Positions 1-12,400 are shown, counted from the stretch's first letter. The stretch: 64,000 nt of DNA from Atkinsonella hypoxylon (GCA_000729835.1 JFHB01000033.1:1-64000); one strand, 5' to 3'. The notes: generated from the letters alone by a model not told the origin. Program-made: numbers and translations.

Positions 1-435
1 CTAACGTTGCATAGTAGGACTAAGCACACCCTTTTGAAGTTTAACTACATTAGGGAAAAGATTCGTAAAGGTATAGCTAAGGTTAGTTATATTGATACGA
101 ATTAGATGCCAGTAGATAGCCTAACTAAGCCTCTTGCTATTTAAAAGCATCAACAATTCATTAAGTTACTAGAGCTTTCTAGTTAGCTTATAAAAGCAAC
201 AAAAACACTTAAAAAATCGAAAAGCAACGAAAAACAGTTAAAAATCGAAAACAACAAAAACAATTAACAATAACTAGTTATATTCAACTATAACTACCCT
301 GGAATTACTAGAATTAGTTATGTTATTTAGTCCTGTTATTAGTACTGTATTTCGTTAGTTGATTCTAACTTAGATATCCTTTAAAGGAGCTAAGTTGCTT
401 ATAGAACTAGTTACTTCTTACATTTCTAGAGGGAG
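1..435 (+). mobile_element. Copia-1: 3' end of pol (RNase H tail) and 3' untranslated part, RIP-inactivated
   Basis: Translation in frame 1 gives the typical end of Ty1/Copia RNase H: RTKH, an IREKIRKG segment, then YIDTN-stop-MPVDSLTKPLA and KHQQF. The stop stands where copia elements have Gln, as expected for CAG to TAG. After the pol stop near 186 there is AT-rich non-coding DNA, ending in a purine-rich tract (agaggga, about 427-434) directly before the LTR. This tract is the likely polypurine primer. The 5' part of the element lies outside the window. Confidence 0.85.
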
Positions 436-1134
436 TGTTAAAAATAAGCTACCCTATATAGCCTATTTTTATGCCTACTAGTTGCTCTATTACGTAACCC
501 TTATTAGGTCTTGTTACATTAATTTTTAGTAGAGATATCGCTGTTACTAGATGCAAAACATCTAGAATTAACTAGGGCAAAGTTGCCTAACCTATAGTTA
601 ACTTTAACTGCGATTTTCTCTACAACTAGCAATAGTAGAAATTCAAGAAGTATACTATTTAAAAGCTAAGAATTAGGGCTATTTAATAGTATAATTGTTA
701 AATAGAGTTACTTATAAGGGTTGCTTATTATTAGTGGAATTTATTAAATTGTATATATAGGCGTCTCGTTTGTATAGCTGTAAGTCGATTTTTTTGTTTT
801 TATATAGTAAATCTTTTTGCGGAAATTATAAAGTAGCCTATAAGCCCCTTCTAGCAACTACAGCCCGCTAATATAGTTAGAGGGTCTATAAGGGACTAGA
901 AAGATTTAAGATTCTACCCTTACTAACTTATTCGTTACAGCGCTCTCAATATAAAGATACTACTATTACAGTTATCTATTGCCTCTACGTAATCTAGTAC
1001 TATACATAACAGCTTGATTTAGGCCGCTGCTGCTTCCACTACGTGATAATTGCTAGGAGCAATTACAGGTGCTAAATCTAAGAGACCACTACCCTCTTAT
1101 ATATCTAGTCCTGTAATCCCTATTATTTTCAATA
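436..1134 (+). repeat. Copia-1 3' LTR (about 700 bp)
   Basis: It begins TGTTAAAAATAAG and ends TTATTTTCAATA, which are RIP-altered forms of an inverted pair TGTTG...CAACA. A second, less mutated copy lies in reverse orientation at 7586-8292, which fixes both borders. It follows a polypurine tract and the Copia-1 pol end. The sequence that follows belongs to a Gypsy element, so Copia-1 appears to have inserted into that Gypsy. The five bases after the LTR (gtagc) should be its target duplication, but the left copy is outside the window. Confidence 0.85.
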
Positions 1135-1743
1135 GTAGCTAACAAAATCGCAGAAGATATTAAAGTCTTTAAGACTAAATGCAGTTGTATAACTATTATC
1201 TACTTAGCTGTATCTAGTGCTGCTGCTGATCTTTTGGAGTCTTAATATAGTAGAACCTTAATAAATCCCTTTAGAAACTCTACTAAAATAATTGCTACTT
1301 TTGCTGCTGTATATTAGGACTTTAATAAAGCTACACGCGCTTGTAAAGCCCTTTAAGATATAGTCTATAACCCTCTTAACAAGAACATTAATGCATATAT
1401 TAGTTAAATCAACAAGCTTACAGATAAGGCTAATATCCTAGTAAGCAAGAGAAAGAGTGTACTTTATAAGCACATCCCTGCTTACCTAAACCCTACCTTA
1501 TTAATAGAGTCTAAAGACCTTAACGTTAGCTATAAGGTGTTTTCTAGTTATGTAGCTAATGCAGCATTAGCCTACAAGCAAATTGCTAAGGAACGTTAAT
1601 AGAAGAGGAAAGAACTTAACGTTAAGAAGGCTTATAAAGCTGTTAAAAAAGAACCTTACTGTTCTACTAGAACTGCTAGAAGTAACTGTAAGTTACTAGG
1701 AATTAGGAACTCTTTCTACAATAGAGAATAAGCATTAGCTAAA

Positions 1744-1800
1744 GGCTGTTGCTTTAATTGCAAAAAAAAAGGATACCTTACTTGCAACTGCTCTAATAAA
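1744..1800 (+). pseudogene. Gypsy gag CCHC zinc knuckle, His lost
   Basis: The translation reads C-F-N-C-K-K-K-G-Y-L-T-C-N-C, the retroviral nucleocapsid pattern CX2CX4HX4C with Tyr in place of His. CAC to TAC is a RIP-type change. The basic and Lys-rich surroundings fit the end of gag. It lies about 1.2 kb before the reverse transcriptase region. Confidence 0.75.
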
Positions 1801-2979
1801 AAGAAGGTTGCTGCTACTAGAAAAGCAACAAAAGAAAAAGAAGATCCTTAGTCTTTTAGTTTATCTTCTAATTTAGAAAACTAGAAGCACTACTAAAAGT
1901 CTCTGCAGTAGTTAAGATACTATAGGTAGCTAGAATTAGTAATAAAAACCTAAATTTGTTTACAATTCCTGCGCAGTTACAGTTATATAGATTAGGATTT
2001 AAGATCTAAGCCTTATATAATATAGAAGCAGATATTTTGTTGCTAGTTAGCAGAAGAGTAGCTAAGTAGGCTAAGAAGTTATTAGAATAGGTTCCTAAGA
2101 AACTATTAATGCCTATATCCTTATCTAATTATTACAATTAAAGTGCTAGGAAAGTTACTTACTTAGTTAAAGGAATAATAGAGCTAGATAAACAATAGTT
2201 TATTAAGCAGAAGTTCTATATTACTAATATAGGCTATAATGTGTTTATTAGTTAAAAGTAGCTAGCAGCCTAGGATGTTTAGTTATATCCCTAAAGCAAA
2301 AGAATTGTATAGTTAGAGAATTAACCTAATAATGTAAAGTTCTTATTAGCTATAATGCTAAACCTACAAGAGAAGAAGGTTAATTCTATAGTCTAGAAAA
2401 ATGCTTTATAATATAACTAAAGAATAAACAATTAAATTAACTAGGAAAAGCATTTAATCTGCTAGATCCTAAAACACTTAAATCTCTAGAAAGAGGTTAC
2501 TTTAATTTTAAGTAAAGATTTAACTAAACCTCTAGTTAATATAATAGAGCTATAAGTTTAAATTAAAGCTAACCCCTATTAATTGCAATAGAAGAAGTTA
2601 TAGATACTTAATAAAGCTGTTGCCTTTATTAATTAAATAGTTTTATTACCTATAGTTAGCCTTTAAGCTCTTAGAGTATAAGTATAGTAGAAGATATATA
2701 TAGGCAAAACTATTCCCTTTTATAAGGATAAAGATCTAAAATATATTAAGTTAGTAAGAGAGTTAATCCCTTTACAGTTAGTATATCTAAAAGGATTCTT
2801 CTTAAAGAAGGCTGCTGTAGTGTTACTACCTAGTTGCCTAGGTTATAATATTGTATTAGAATTAGCTAAACTATTGTTAGGTTCCTCTTCTATATACTAA
2901 ACCCCTCTTAAATGCCTTCTCTTAGAAAAGAAAGCTGTTAAAGAACTATTAAAAGCTAGATTAATTAAACTCTATATAG

Positions 2980-4140
2980 CTAAAAAACCTACATTAAATG
3001 TTTTTATTCTAAAACCTTACTTTAATAAAAGACGTTTCTACTAAAACTACTAATAGATTAATAACTTCCTAAAGCCTTAATTAGTTCCTGCTCTAGACAT
3101 TAGAGGAACTATTGCTAACTGTTAATAAGCTAAAAGGATAAGTAAGATTAATGTTATTAGAGCTTTTAATTAAATATTAGTTAAAGTAAACTCTTAATAC
3201 CTAACTGCTTTCTAAACCTATTAAGGAACGTTTTAGTAGAAAGTGCTGCTCTTTAGATTAAAAGTTAAACTAGCTTAGTAGTAGTTATTTATTAATACTT
3301 AACTTAATAAATTACTTAATCTCTTTACTAGCGCTTATACTAACAATATTCTAGTCTATATAGATAATAAAGAAGAAAAGGTTTATTAGTCTTAAGTTAA
3401 AGAAGTTATTTACTAATTGTATAAAGCTAATCTTTAAGGTAATATTAGGAAATCCTAATTTAATATAAAAAGTATTAACTATTTAGGTGTAATAATTAAG
3501 GTTAGAAAAGGCATATAAATTAATCTAGCTAAGATTAAAGCTATTACTAGCTAGAAGATTAAAGATCTAACTTCTAAAACTGCGCTAAGATCCTTCCTTA
3601 GGTTATATAATTATATCTATATATTCTATAGTTACTCTAGCGATATAGCAGAACTACTAAATTACTTGCTTAAGAAAGATATAACCTTTATTATTAAACT
3701 AGAATAATAATAAGTATTTAATCTAATAAAGAAGTTAGCTACTTAAGTACCTATACTAGCTTTCTTTTAACCTAGTAGAAAAACCTAAGTAGAGACTAAT
3801 GCTTCTTATAACGCTATAGAAGAAGTAATTATATAGTTGCAAGATAACAATAAATAGAAACCTATTAGATTCTTTAGTAAGACTATAACACTAGCAGAAT
3901 AAGCCTATTCTATCTAGAATTAAGAAATATTAGCTGTAGTTTAGACGTTATAGCACTTTAAACCTAAACTACTTAGTACTTAATTCTTTATTGTTACTAA
4001 TTACTAAGCGCTATTATATTAGTCTACTAAGAGGCTACTGTTAATGCATTAAGTTAGATAGGCTAATTTTCTTACTAACTTTAATATTACTTTCTAGTAT
4101 TAAAAGGGAAAGAATAACATTATTGCTAATACTCTATTAA
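2980..4140 (+). pseudogene. Gypsy pol: reverse transcriptase and RNase H, many stops
   Basis: Readable RT blocks include KPTLNVFILKPYFNKRRF and, at 3342-3368, NNILVYIDN, the catalytic box with the second Asp changed to Asn (GAT to AAT). RNase H follows with ETNASYNAIEEV (about 3792), where functional elements have ETDAS. Further on come AYSI and the LRHFKPK-like region. The stops are at TAG/TAA only. None of this can be translated today. Confidence 0.8.
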
Positions 4141-4589
4141 GGAAAACTATTAATACTTTTACTGTTAAAGCCTAAGAAGCTCTAAACTAAACCCTTAAGA
4201 TAATACTGCTTAATTAAATTAATAATATAATAATATTAAGTGTATAAAAGAGACTTTAAGGAGCAAACCTAGTAAACCTAATTGTTAAAGAGAATAAAGA
4301 ATAAGGTCTAGGTTCTTATAATAGAAAGCTAGTAGTTTTAGTTTAAACTAGTAACAAAAAGATCTTCTTATATATAGCGTTAATTTATAAAGCTTACGTA
4401 CTACCTATTTTTGCCTATAAAGGTTAATATAAAACAATTAATCTTATTAAAAGGCAATATTAATAGTAAGGAATAAACTGTAATATCTAAACCTTTATAA
4501 AGAATTATTCTAACTATAACTACAATAAACCTTACTATAATAAGACTTTAGGCTTACTATACTCTCTACTAATACTAAATAAAGTATAG

Positions 4590-4910
4590 AAGTAGGTAGT
4601 TATTAATAGTAAGGATATACCTCTAGATAAATTTAGCTATAACTATATCTAGGTGTTTATTTACAAATTTAGTTGCCTAATAGCTACTCTTTTAGGCTAT
4701 AAGATAGATACAGCAGAAAAGATTGCACAACAGTATTATTAATATATATACTGTTTCCTTAGCCTGCCTAGTGTCTAGATTAGTAATAATACTAGCCCTT
4801 TTGTATTAAAATTCCTAGAAACAATTAATAAGCTAATAGGTATAAAATATTGCTATAGGAGTTCTTTACACCTATAAACCTAAGGAGCTATAGAAATTAT
4901 AAATTAAGAA
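4590..4910 (+). pseudogene. Gypsy pol: integrase core, many stops
   Basis: The frame reads VVINSKDIPLDKFSYNYI, then SPFVLKFLETINKL and a downstream SSLHL-stop-T-stop-GAIEIIN. This follows the DDE integrase pattern (D-S-KDMP, then SD-x-G-PF, then HPQTQGQIE). The catalytic Asp codons are converted to Asn (INSKD, SNN), again by G-to-A. No function is left. Confidence 0.75.
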
Positions 4911-5499
4911 TTAAATTAAAAGTTAAGATTCTACATTAACTAGTATTAGAGGTAGTAGAGTGTGCACCTTCCTGCTTTAGACTTTATATATAACGTTTTA
5001 TAGTACTTATTGTTAAATATATATTCTCTTTAGGTATTGTTAGGTTAACTACTATAGAATCTATTAGCGTTAAAGGATAAACTATTTAATCTTATTAGTT
5101 TAAAAAGAGCGTAAGCTGCTTAAAATATTATTATATAAACAAAGAAGGTATAAGACCTTATGTAGCAAAATGCAGTTAAAGCCTAGAAGGTATAGAAGAA
5201 CTAAGCTAATTAGAAAAGAAGGGAAGTTAACTTTAATGTAGGTAATAAAGTCTATATATAGAAGAAAGGCTTTACAACCTTAGCTCTAACTACTTAACTT
5301 AATTCTTAATATATTAGTCTATAGCTAATAATTAAAAAGAGAGGTTATAGCTTTGTCTTAGATATTTTAGGCTAGTTTAAAGGATCTCTGTTGTTTTATA
5401 CAGATAGGCTATAGAAGGCACTAATTAATCTATTGCTCTAACAGCTAATTACACTAAAGGAACTATAAGAAATCTAAGGCTAAACAGAATATAAAGTTA

Positions 5500-5660
5500 A
5501 CTAGGTACTAGCCTCTAGATTAAACAGTTAGAATAAAACCTTAGAATATTAGGTTAGTTAGAAAGGTTACAACCTAGATAATTAATAGTATCCAGCAAGG
5601 AATTTAGCTAATGCAGCAGCAGCCTTAGTAAAATTTCATAAGAAGTATCTAGATACTGTA
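5500..5660 (+). pseudogene. C-terminal chromodomain of the Gypsy integrase
   Basis: The frame shows LEY-stop-VS-stop-KGYNLDN followed by YPARNLANAAAALVKFH. This matches the chromodomain consensus EYLVKWKGY...W.P..NL..A...V..FH, with Trp and Gln codons turned into stops. Chromodomains at the integrase end are typical of chromoviruses and direct insertion to heterochromatin. It ends about 175 bp before the 3' LTR. Confidence 0.8.
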
Positions 5661-5836
5661 GAACTATTAGTAAGACTACAGGAATAGTTAGTTGCAGCTG
5701 CTAATAATAAAGCTGTAGTAGAACACAATAATAACAATATAGCTGCAAAGGATGCTACAATAAAGAGGAAAAGACCTATACAATATAGGTAAAACCTTTA
5801 ATATTGTCTAACAATATTAGGTTTAGAAGAGGGTAG

Positions 5837-6268
5837 TGTAACAGTCTTAATCCCTTAATCCCTTAATCCCTTGTTATTGTTATTAGTTACCTTAATATTA
5901 AGGTGTTCTAAGTTAGCTACTTCTGCGGATACTAGCTTAAGCTATAGGACCTTAGGTCTTTATTAGAAAAACCTTAGGCTATTGCAGAACAACGTTAGAC
6001 CGTTAGATGCACTAGACGTAGCCCCACTTTAAGGTGTTAACTCCACTAGGGTCCATTAATCTTGTAGCCCTTAGGCACCTACAGAGGCTTTGCCTCCTCT
6101 TTCCTCCTTTCCTCTCTATCTTAGAGTCTTCGTTAAATAGAGCCTAATAAGACCATTTGATCTTACCCTTATGGCCGTGACAGCGCACTCTTATAGAGAA
6201 AAATCTGTATGTGGCATCCCTTGCAAAGCTAATATAAGAGCGCAAGGGGGTAACCCCGCCGCGACACA
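5837..6268 (+). repeat. Gypsy 3' LTR (about 430 bp)
   Basis: It starts TGTAACAG just after a purine-rich stretch (gaagagggtag) and ends GCGACACA, so it has TG...CA termini. The outer third (from about 6060) is clearly richer in G and C than the inner part and hardly RIP-mutated. No second copy lies in the window, so the right border is set only by the CA end and the start of Copia-2 sequence. Confidence 0.65.
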
Positions 6269-7580
6269 TTAGGTATACTTTATTTAATCTAAGAAATAAG
6301 TTCTAGCGACTACTAAGAAATTCTTCGCTATAATTAAAACCTAGTTTAAAGCAAAACTAAAACTTTTTATAACTAATAATAGTAGTAAGTATAACAATTA
6401 AACTATATCTAATTTCTTATCTAAATGTAGTATCTTACACAAGAAATCTCCCCTATATTAACATAAATCTAATAGTCTTGCTAAAAGGTATAACTAAACG
6501 ATTATTACAGATTTAAGAGCTATAATTAATAATAATTAATACCTTCTTTTGTAACTAGAAGCTATTGTATATTCTGTTTATTTGCAAAACAGAAAATCAC
6601 ATTAAAGCTTACCTCTATATATTACACTATTTAAATGTTTTTACAATTGCAAACTAATAATATTATATCTTTACGCTTTTGCTTAACTATATTTTTTATA
6701 TATCCCAGTAGAAGCACAAAAACCTAGTATAAAATTGTTAAATAGAGCTAAAAGAGCAATCTTTCTTAGTTTTAATAATCCTACTGGAATTTCCTATTTA
6801 ATATATTAATTGTTTATACCTATACAACGAACTATTATAACTGCAACTAATTCTTCATTAATATAGGATAAATTAATCTAGAAACTAGTTATTTAGGATT
6901 TAAACAATATAACTATTAACAATATAACTATACTAGTTACTAACTTAGGTCTAGATTCTTTATTAGTTTTATTTACTATATCTTCTAAATACTTAATAGA
7001 GATAGATACATTAATAGAACTAAAACCTAGTATTTAAGTTTTATTTCTTGTTATAATAAGATCTAAATAAACAATTAAACTAACAATTAAAGTATATAGC
7101 AATAAAGTTACTGCTACTGCTTTATCTGCTATTAATAACAACATTCTAAATTTATACTTATAAGCTTTAGAGAGCCTTAATGCTAAAAGTTAGATTAAAG
7201 CTACTAAAAATAAATTAGAGTTATATTTTTTGAATAGTACTTAGACTAAAGTCCTAGAATATACTAGTATATCTATTGTTAATCTACAATAGGTATATAT
7301 AAAGAAATTCAATTTAGACAGTAATCTACAACAATATAAAGCACAACTAGTTGCCTAGGGATTTACTTAAATCTATAGCGTAAATTTTAATAATATATAT
7401 TCCTCTATTGTTTAATATAATAGCTTATGTATTATTATTTAGTACTGTACTTATAGAAATTAGGATATCTATTAAATAGATATTAAAATAGTATACCTTT
7501 AAAGCAATATTAAATATAAAATCTACCTTAGACTACCTCTTAGTTATAAATAACGTTCTAACATTAAGTTAGGTTGTATT
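6269..7580 (+). mobile_element. Copia-2, segment A: integrase to reverse transcriptase
   Basis: At about 6330-6560 the frame reads NNSSKYNN, FLSKCSILHKKSPLY, then SLAKRYN-stop-TIITDLRAI. This is the end of the copia integrase core (SDNGTEY...HQ.SPPYTPQQNGVAER.NRT). At about 7240-7500 it reads QQYKAQLVA-stop-GFT and NFNNIYSSIV, the copia RT block RYKARLVARGFTQ...D..YSPV. The element is cut on the left by the Gypsy and on the right by a solo LTR, and continues at 8298. Confidence 0.82.
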
Positions 7581-7585
7581 GTTCT
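7581..7585. repeat. Target site duplication GTTCT (left copy)
   Basis: GTTCT directly precedes the solo LTR, and an identical GTTCT follows it at 8293-8297. Removing the LTR and one copy rejoins the Copia-2 reverse transcriptase frame. Confidence 0.8.
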
Positions 7586-8292
7586 TATTGAAAATAATAG
7601 GGATTACAGGACTAGATATCTAAGAGGGTAGTGGTCTCTTAGATTTAGCACCTGTAATTGCTCCTAGCAATTATTACGTAGTGGAAGCAGCAGCGGCCTA
7701 AATCAAGCTGTAGTGTATAGTATAGATCACGTAGAGGCAGTAGATAACTATAATAATAGTGGTATCTTATATTGAGAGCGCTGTAACGAACAAGTAAGGG
7801 TAGGATCTCAAATCTTTCCAGTCCCTTATAGACCTACTGACTATATCGGCGGGCCGTAGTCGCTAGAAGGGGCTTATAGGCTACTTTATAATTTCCGCAA
7901 AAAGATTTACTATATAAAAACAAAAAAATCAACTCACAGCTATACAAACGAGACGCCTACGTGCACAATTTAATAAATTCCACTAATAATAAGCAACCCT
8001 TATAAGCAACTCTATCTAACAATTATACTATTAAATAGCCCTAATTCTTAGCTTTCGAATAGTATACTTCTTGAATTTCTACTATTGCTAGTTGTAGAGA
8101 AAATCGCTGTTAAAGTTAACTATAGGTTAGGCAACTTTGCCTTAGTCGATTCTAGATGTTTCGCATCTAGTAACAGCGATATCTCTACCGAAAATCAACG
8201 TAACAAGACCTAGTTAGGGTCACGTGATAGAGCAACTAACAGGCAACTAGCAAGCATAAAAATAGGCTATACAGGGTAACTTATTTTTAACA
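7586..8292 (-). repeat. Solo LTR of the Copia-1 family inserted in Copia-2 reverse transcriptase
   Basis: The sequence is the reverse complement of the Copia-1 LTR at 436-1134 over its whole length. It starts TATTGAAAATAATAGGG and ends CTTATTTTTAACA on the plus strand. It has perfect 5-bp target duplications (GTTCT) and no internal region, so the internal part was probably lost by LTR-LTR recombination. It is less mutated than the 436-1134 copy and still holds GC-rich stretches such as the one around 7845-7870. Confidence 0.9.
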
Positions 8293-8297
8293 GTTCT
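8293..8297. repeat. Target site duplication GTTCT (right copy)
   Basis: It is identical to 7581-7585 and flanks the solo LTR. Confidence 0.8.
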
Positions 8298-8776
8298 AAA
8301 GCTTAATAGAGCTTTATATAGTTTAAAGCAATTAGAACGTAAATAGTATAGTACACTATTATAGGTTCTATTATAATTCTATACTTAAGCAAACTTTAAT
8401 CTATATATCTTTATTAATAAGGATTTAAATTTTATTATTACTGTATATATAGACAATATACTTATTAGAGGTACTAATACTTCTATCTAGTACGTTAAAA
8501 ACCTTCTTGCTACTTAATTTAGATGTAAAGATTTAGGTTTATATTAATATCTATTAGGATTTAAATTTAAATAAAAGCCTAAATATTTTAGGATATTCTA
8601 GAAAGAATACACTAAATGTATTCTAAATAGATTTAATATAAAAGATTGTAATCTACAAATAATGCCTATTAATCCTAGATGTTTCCTACGTTAATCTAAG
8701 GATAATAATATACTAATAGAACCTATTCTATATTAAAGCATTACTAGATTAATTAATTTTCTTGTCTTTATTATAA
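8298..8776 (+). mobile_element. Copia-2, segment B: C-terminal half of reverse transcriptase
   Basis: Directly after the solo LTR the frame reads LNRALYSLKQ, the copia motif L.KALYGLKQ with Gly changed to Ser. Segments typical of the region behind the RT catalytic box follow. The element is cut at 8777 by Copia-3 and resumes at 15,098. Confidence 0.8.
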
Positions 8777-8781
8777 GACTA
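8777..8781. repeat. Target site duplication GACTA (left copy) of Copia-3
   Basis: GACTA directly precedes the left LTR, and the same five bases follow the right LTR at 15,093-15,097. Confidence 0.85.
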
Positions 8782-9096
8782 TGTCGACAGACCAAGGGTC
8801 TAATTTATACTCCTTCGAGTTGGTCCTATAACTAGTTCACTAGTGCACTAGTATTTACATTAAAGAGGTTCAAATTCGGTTATCTAGGAGTTGTATCTAA
8901 CTAGCAAAAGAGGCTACATTATATACCCCGTTGGATGCCTTATATGCCTTAAGTATAGTGTTGTGTTAAGGGGGAATTAAGGGGTATTAGCGACCCTAAT
9001 ATAAGTGGAGACTAGTGTGTAGATACAACTAATTAGCAGTTATATCTACCTATATAGGCGCTAGAATTACACAATAGAGTTATAACAATTTTAACA
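8782..9096 (-). repeat. Copia-3 LTR (left on plus strand, 3' LTR of the element)
   Basis: It is aligned by eye with 14,778-15,092, same length. Its outer (left) half keeps GC-containing words such as TGTCGACAGACCAAGGG. Its inner half is mutated (TATATAGGCGCTAGAATTAC compared with TACGCAGGCGCCGGAATCGC in the other LTR). Confidence 0.9.
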
Positions 9097-9259
9097 CTAG
9101 CAGTCTCTCTTTTTATTGTGCTAGTAAAGTAACTTTAACAGTTATAGTAATAACAAAATAGATTAAAGGAATAAATAACAATAAATCTAATATCCTTCTG
9201 CATTAATTTATAGGTCTTTTTACTTAGCCTTCTACCTATATATTAGCCTTATTATTGTT

Positions 9260-9400
9260 AATAAAGGATTTAAGAGTCTTATTTAGCGTTACTTTTGTTA
9301 TTAAATTAGCAATATTATCTTTACTGTTAATTTAATAGATTTCGTTAATTTTACGCCTTTTGTATAATTAATGTAGTGCTATAATGTTAATTATTAATCT
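9260..9400 (-). pseudogene. Copia-3 pol C-terminus (RNase H end)
   Basis: The minus-strand frame contains INEIY-stop-INSKDNIANLITKVTLNKTLKS. This fits the copia RNase H terminus, where D.L.TK is diagnostic (here N replaces D). It lies close to the left LTR, as expected for the 3' end of a minus-strand copia. Confidence 0.7.
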
Positions 9401-12400
9401 CTTTTCCTTTATTGTGCTAAGCTTTATAAGGCATTTATATAATAAAAACGAATCTATATAGACTACTAGTAGAATTAGCAGTATCTATAGCTGCTTTATT
9501 ACTATATTTAATGTAGTGCTAATAGCATACAATATATTTACGCCTTATACTATACTGTATAGTTCTAATGTAAGTGCGCTCCTTATAACTCTCTTGCTTT
9601 TAATAGAGCTATATATAATAATGTTGCCTTTTATTACAAATTTAGTGTTCTCTTTATAAGCTCCTTTATTGCCTAGAATAATTACGTATTCTATTTAGGA
9701 GCTTAAATCTTTATTATTTATAAAGGATCTATTAATAAATATATATAATTTAGTAAAGAGAAGGTCTATTAGAATATATTATAATCTATAGGTTTAGTTA
9801 TTAATCTACTATTAGAGCCTTTTGTTTAGCTGCTTAATATTATTAATTGTAATATCTTACTGTTATATAGCAACAGAAAGGTTAAATATAGCTTCTAGTT
9901 AATAGATTATAGTAATATATACGCTGTAGGCTTATTGCTTAATGTACTGTTGTTTCGTTAAATCTATACTAACACTAGTAGTATTAATAGGTTAAATTCT
10001 CTTGCTTTAACCTTTTTAGTAAAGAGTTAAAGTACTATTATTAGATTTAGTTAATATATATCCGTTAAAAATTAGTAGCGTTTCTGCTGTTAAGCTTTAC
10101 TTTAGCTTTATAGTAAAATTAGCTTTCTGCAGTTTAAATTCCTTATAGTTAAAGAAGGTTCTATTGCTTAGTTCTAGTGTATTATTAGTCTATATTTTAA
10201 TAATTCTAAAGTAATTCTTATTGTTTAATATTAGTAAGTAAAGGTTATATATTAATATAACTATACTTAAATTGTTATAGTAGTAGTAGAAGTATATAGA
10301 TTACTAATATATACCTACTTTAGTAATTCTATATAGAGGCTTAATTACTTCTATTACTGTATTATAGAGATATAGGTGTTTAATTTAGTTAGAAAGTTAT
10401 ATAATAATTAATCTATTTAAATTAGTGTTAGATTGTATATAAGCCTATATAATATTATAGATCTATAAAACAATATTGCGTTTTTAGAGAGATAGAGCTA
10501 GTGCTATAATTAAGCGTTAACTAGCTTATTAAATTATTAGAGATTGCGTTAAAATTAACAATTTATTGCTGTTATTATATCCTTAAATAACTAGTCTTAA
10601 CTTCTTATACAGTAATATAGTTCCTTTTCCTTTAATTTCTTAAACTATATAAGATTTAAAGATATAGTTATTATATATAGTAGAGTTAAATTTAATAAAT
10701 TAGAAGATATCTCTAGCTAATAGTGCGTTAATTTTAGCTTAGTTAAATGCCTTAAATAGAGCACCTTTTACTGTAATCTTATTATCTTTTCTTAGTTATA
10801 TAGCTAAGTTATAGTTTACTATTTCTTTTGTAAAAAGGAAAATTTTATTGCTAAATTTATACAGTAATATATAAGTAGAATTAATATTACTACTAGGATT
10901 AAGATTATAAGGACTACTAGTAGTTAGGCTAGAAACAGTAATATATCTATTTAGTTTGTTGTTAAAAGTAGAGAAATTTTATATAGAATTAATTAGAATA
11001 AAAAGAGAGTTCTTTCTTAGTCTTTTAGAACCTCTTTTCTATATTAAGTTTAGATTAATTAGTTATTTTGCCTTTAGAGGTCTTTCTCTCTTCTTTAGTA
11101 GAATAGAATTACTTTTAAGTAAAGATTCTATATTGCTTTTATTAGGTATAACGTTAGAAATAGCAGAATAATTATTAGATTTATTGTTATTATAATAGTA
11201 GAGTTTTATAATAGTTATATAGAAATAAATAGAGCTATAAGGCATTTATATAGTACATTCTTTACTATCTATAGTAAGCAGCTTATAGAGGCCTTACTAG
11301 CCTTCTTTTTTACGCTATATATATACTTCTAACTGTAGAGGCAGTAAATATATAAGTGTTATATTTAGGCTATTGTAAGAGGTAAGAGCATTATAAATTT
11401 GTCTTTATACTAGGCACTTTTAGGCTTTATTAGTAGCTTTATGTAGAATTAAAGCTTATTATATTATAGAAAGGCTTAGAGGTAAATTATTTATTATATA
11501 GAGGTAGAAACTAAAGACTAATAATATAGGCATAAAACTGTTAGGTTTAGTAGAATTATTAACAGCTTTAATAGCTATTTAAAGCTTTTAATCCTTTATA
11601 ATACTAGTATTAGTGCCTAATTTATTGTTAATAATGTTATAAGCTCTTTATAATAGGCTATAGTACTATTTAACTTTACTAATGCTATTATAGGCTTTAA
11701 TAGGAACTTTATTAACATTAATAGATAATATTTATATATAATAGTAGAATTTAGTAGATATAAAGTTCTTTCTAGTATTATAAACTATCTAGTTAGAAGG
11801 GCTTAAATAGGTATTAATTTAGCATTCTTTTAATGTATTCTAAATATCTTATACTTTCTGCTTTTAGGGTTCTAGAAAGTAGGCTGCCTAGAATAAGGTT
11901 ATAGAATTAACAATATAAAGAATAGAGCTACTATTTAAATATATAATATTAACAATAATTTTATAGTTAAAGTTATAGTTATCTTTTAATATAAATTAGA
12001 ATTAACTAGGTAATTTACTGTTAAGTTAGCAGTAGTAGTAAACTTATATAATTCTGTTAATAGCATTATTATTACTAATATCTTCTTCTATATATTATAG
12101 AATCTTTATTAATTGTTGTATAGAGAGATGCCTAAATTAATAATAAAGTTAATAGATTTACTTTTCTAATAAGAAGAATATAGCTACTTCTATAGCTTCT
12201 AGAGTCTACTATAGATATCTCTATTTCTAGATAATAGAAACCTTTTAATTGCCTTAAATTAGCACGTTTTTAAGGTTATTAAGCTTTATATATATCTTAT
12301 CTATATTATTAATGCTGTATAGAAATAGAGTGCTTATATTAATTATATAGAATATAATTAAGCTAAAGACTATTAAAACTATAATAGAGCTTATTAAAGT

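Larger units (their letters stand above)
1135..6268 (+). mobile_element. Ty3/Gypsy chromovirus, 5'-truncated by Copia-1, RIP-inactivated
   Basis: The order gag zinc knuckle (about 1744-1800), reverse transcriptase (about 2980-3700), RNase H (from about 3790), integrase (about 4590-4900) and C-terminal chromodomain (about 5500-5660), then 3' LTR, is that of a fungal chromovirus. The RT active site reads YIDN instead of YIDD (3357-3368), and many TAG/TAA codons replace Gln and Trp. Its 5' LTR and leader are not present, because Copia-1 lies directly upstream. Gypsy itself sits inside Copia-2, whose integrase begins right after its 3' LTR. Confidence 0.88.

Noticed and set aside
10956..11245. 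Two ORFs of 71 and 60 codons inside the AT-rich block
   Set aside because: They lie in the RIP-mutated interior of Copia-3, have the composition of random AT-rich DNA and no independent gene signals.
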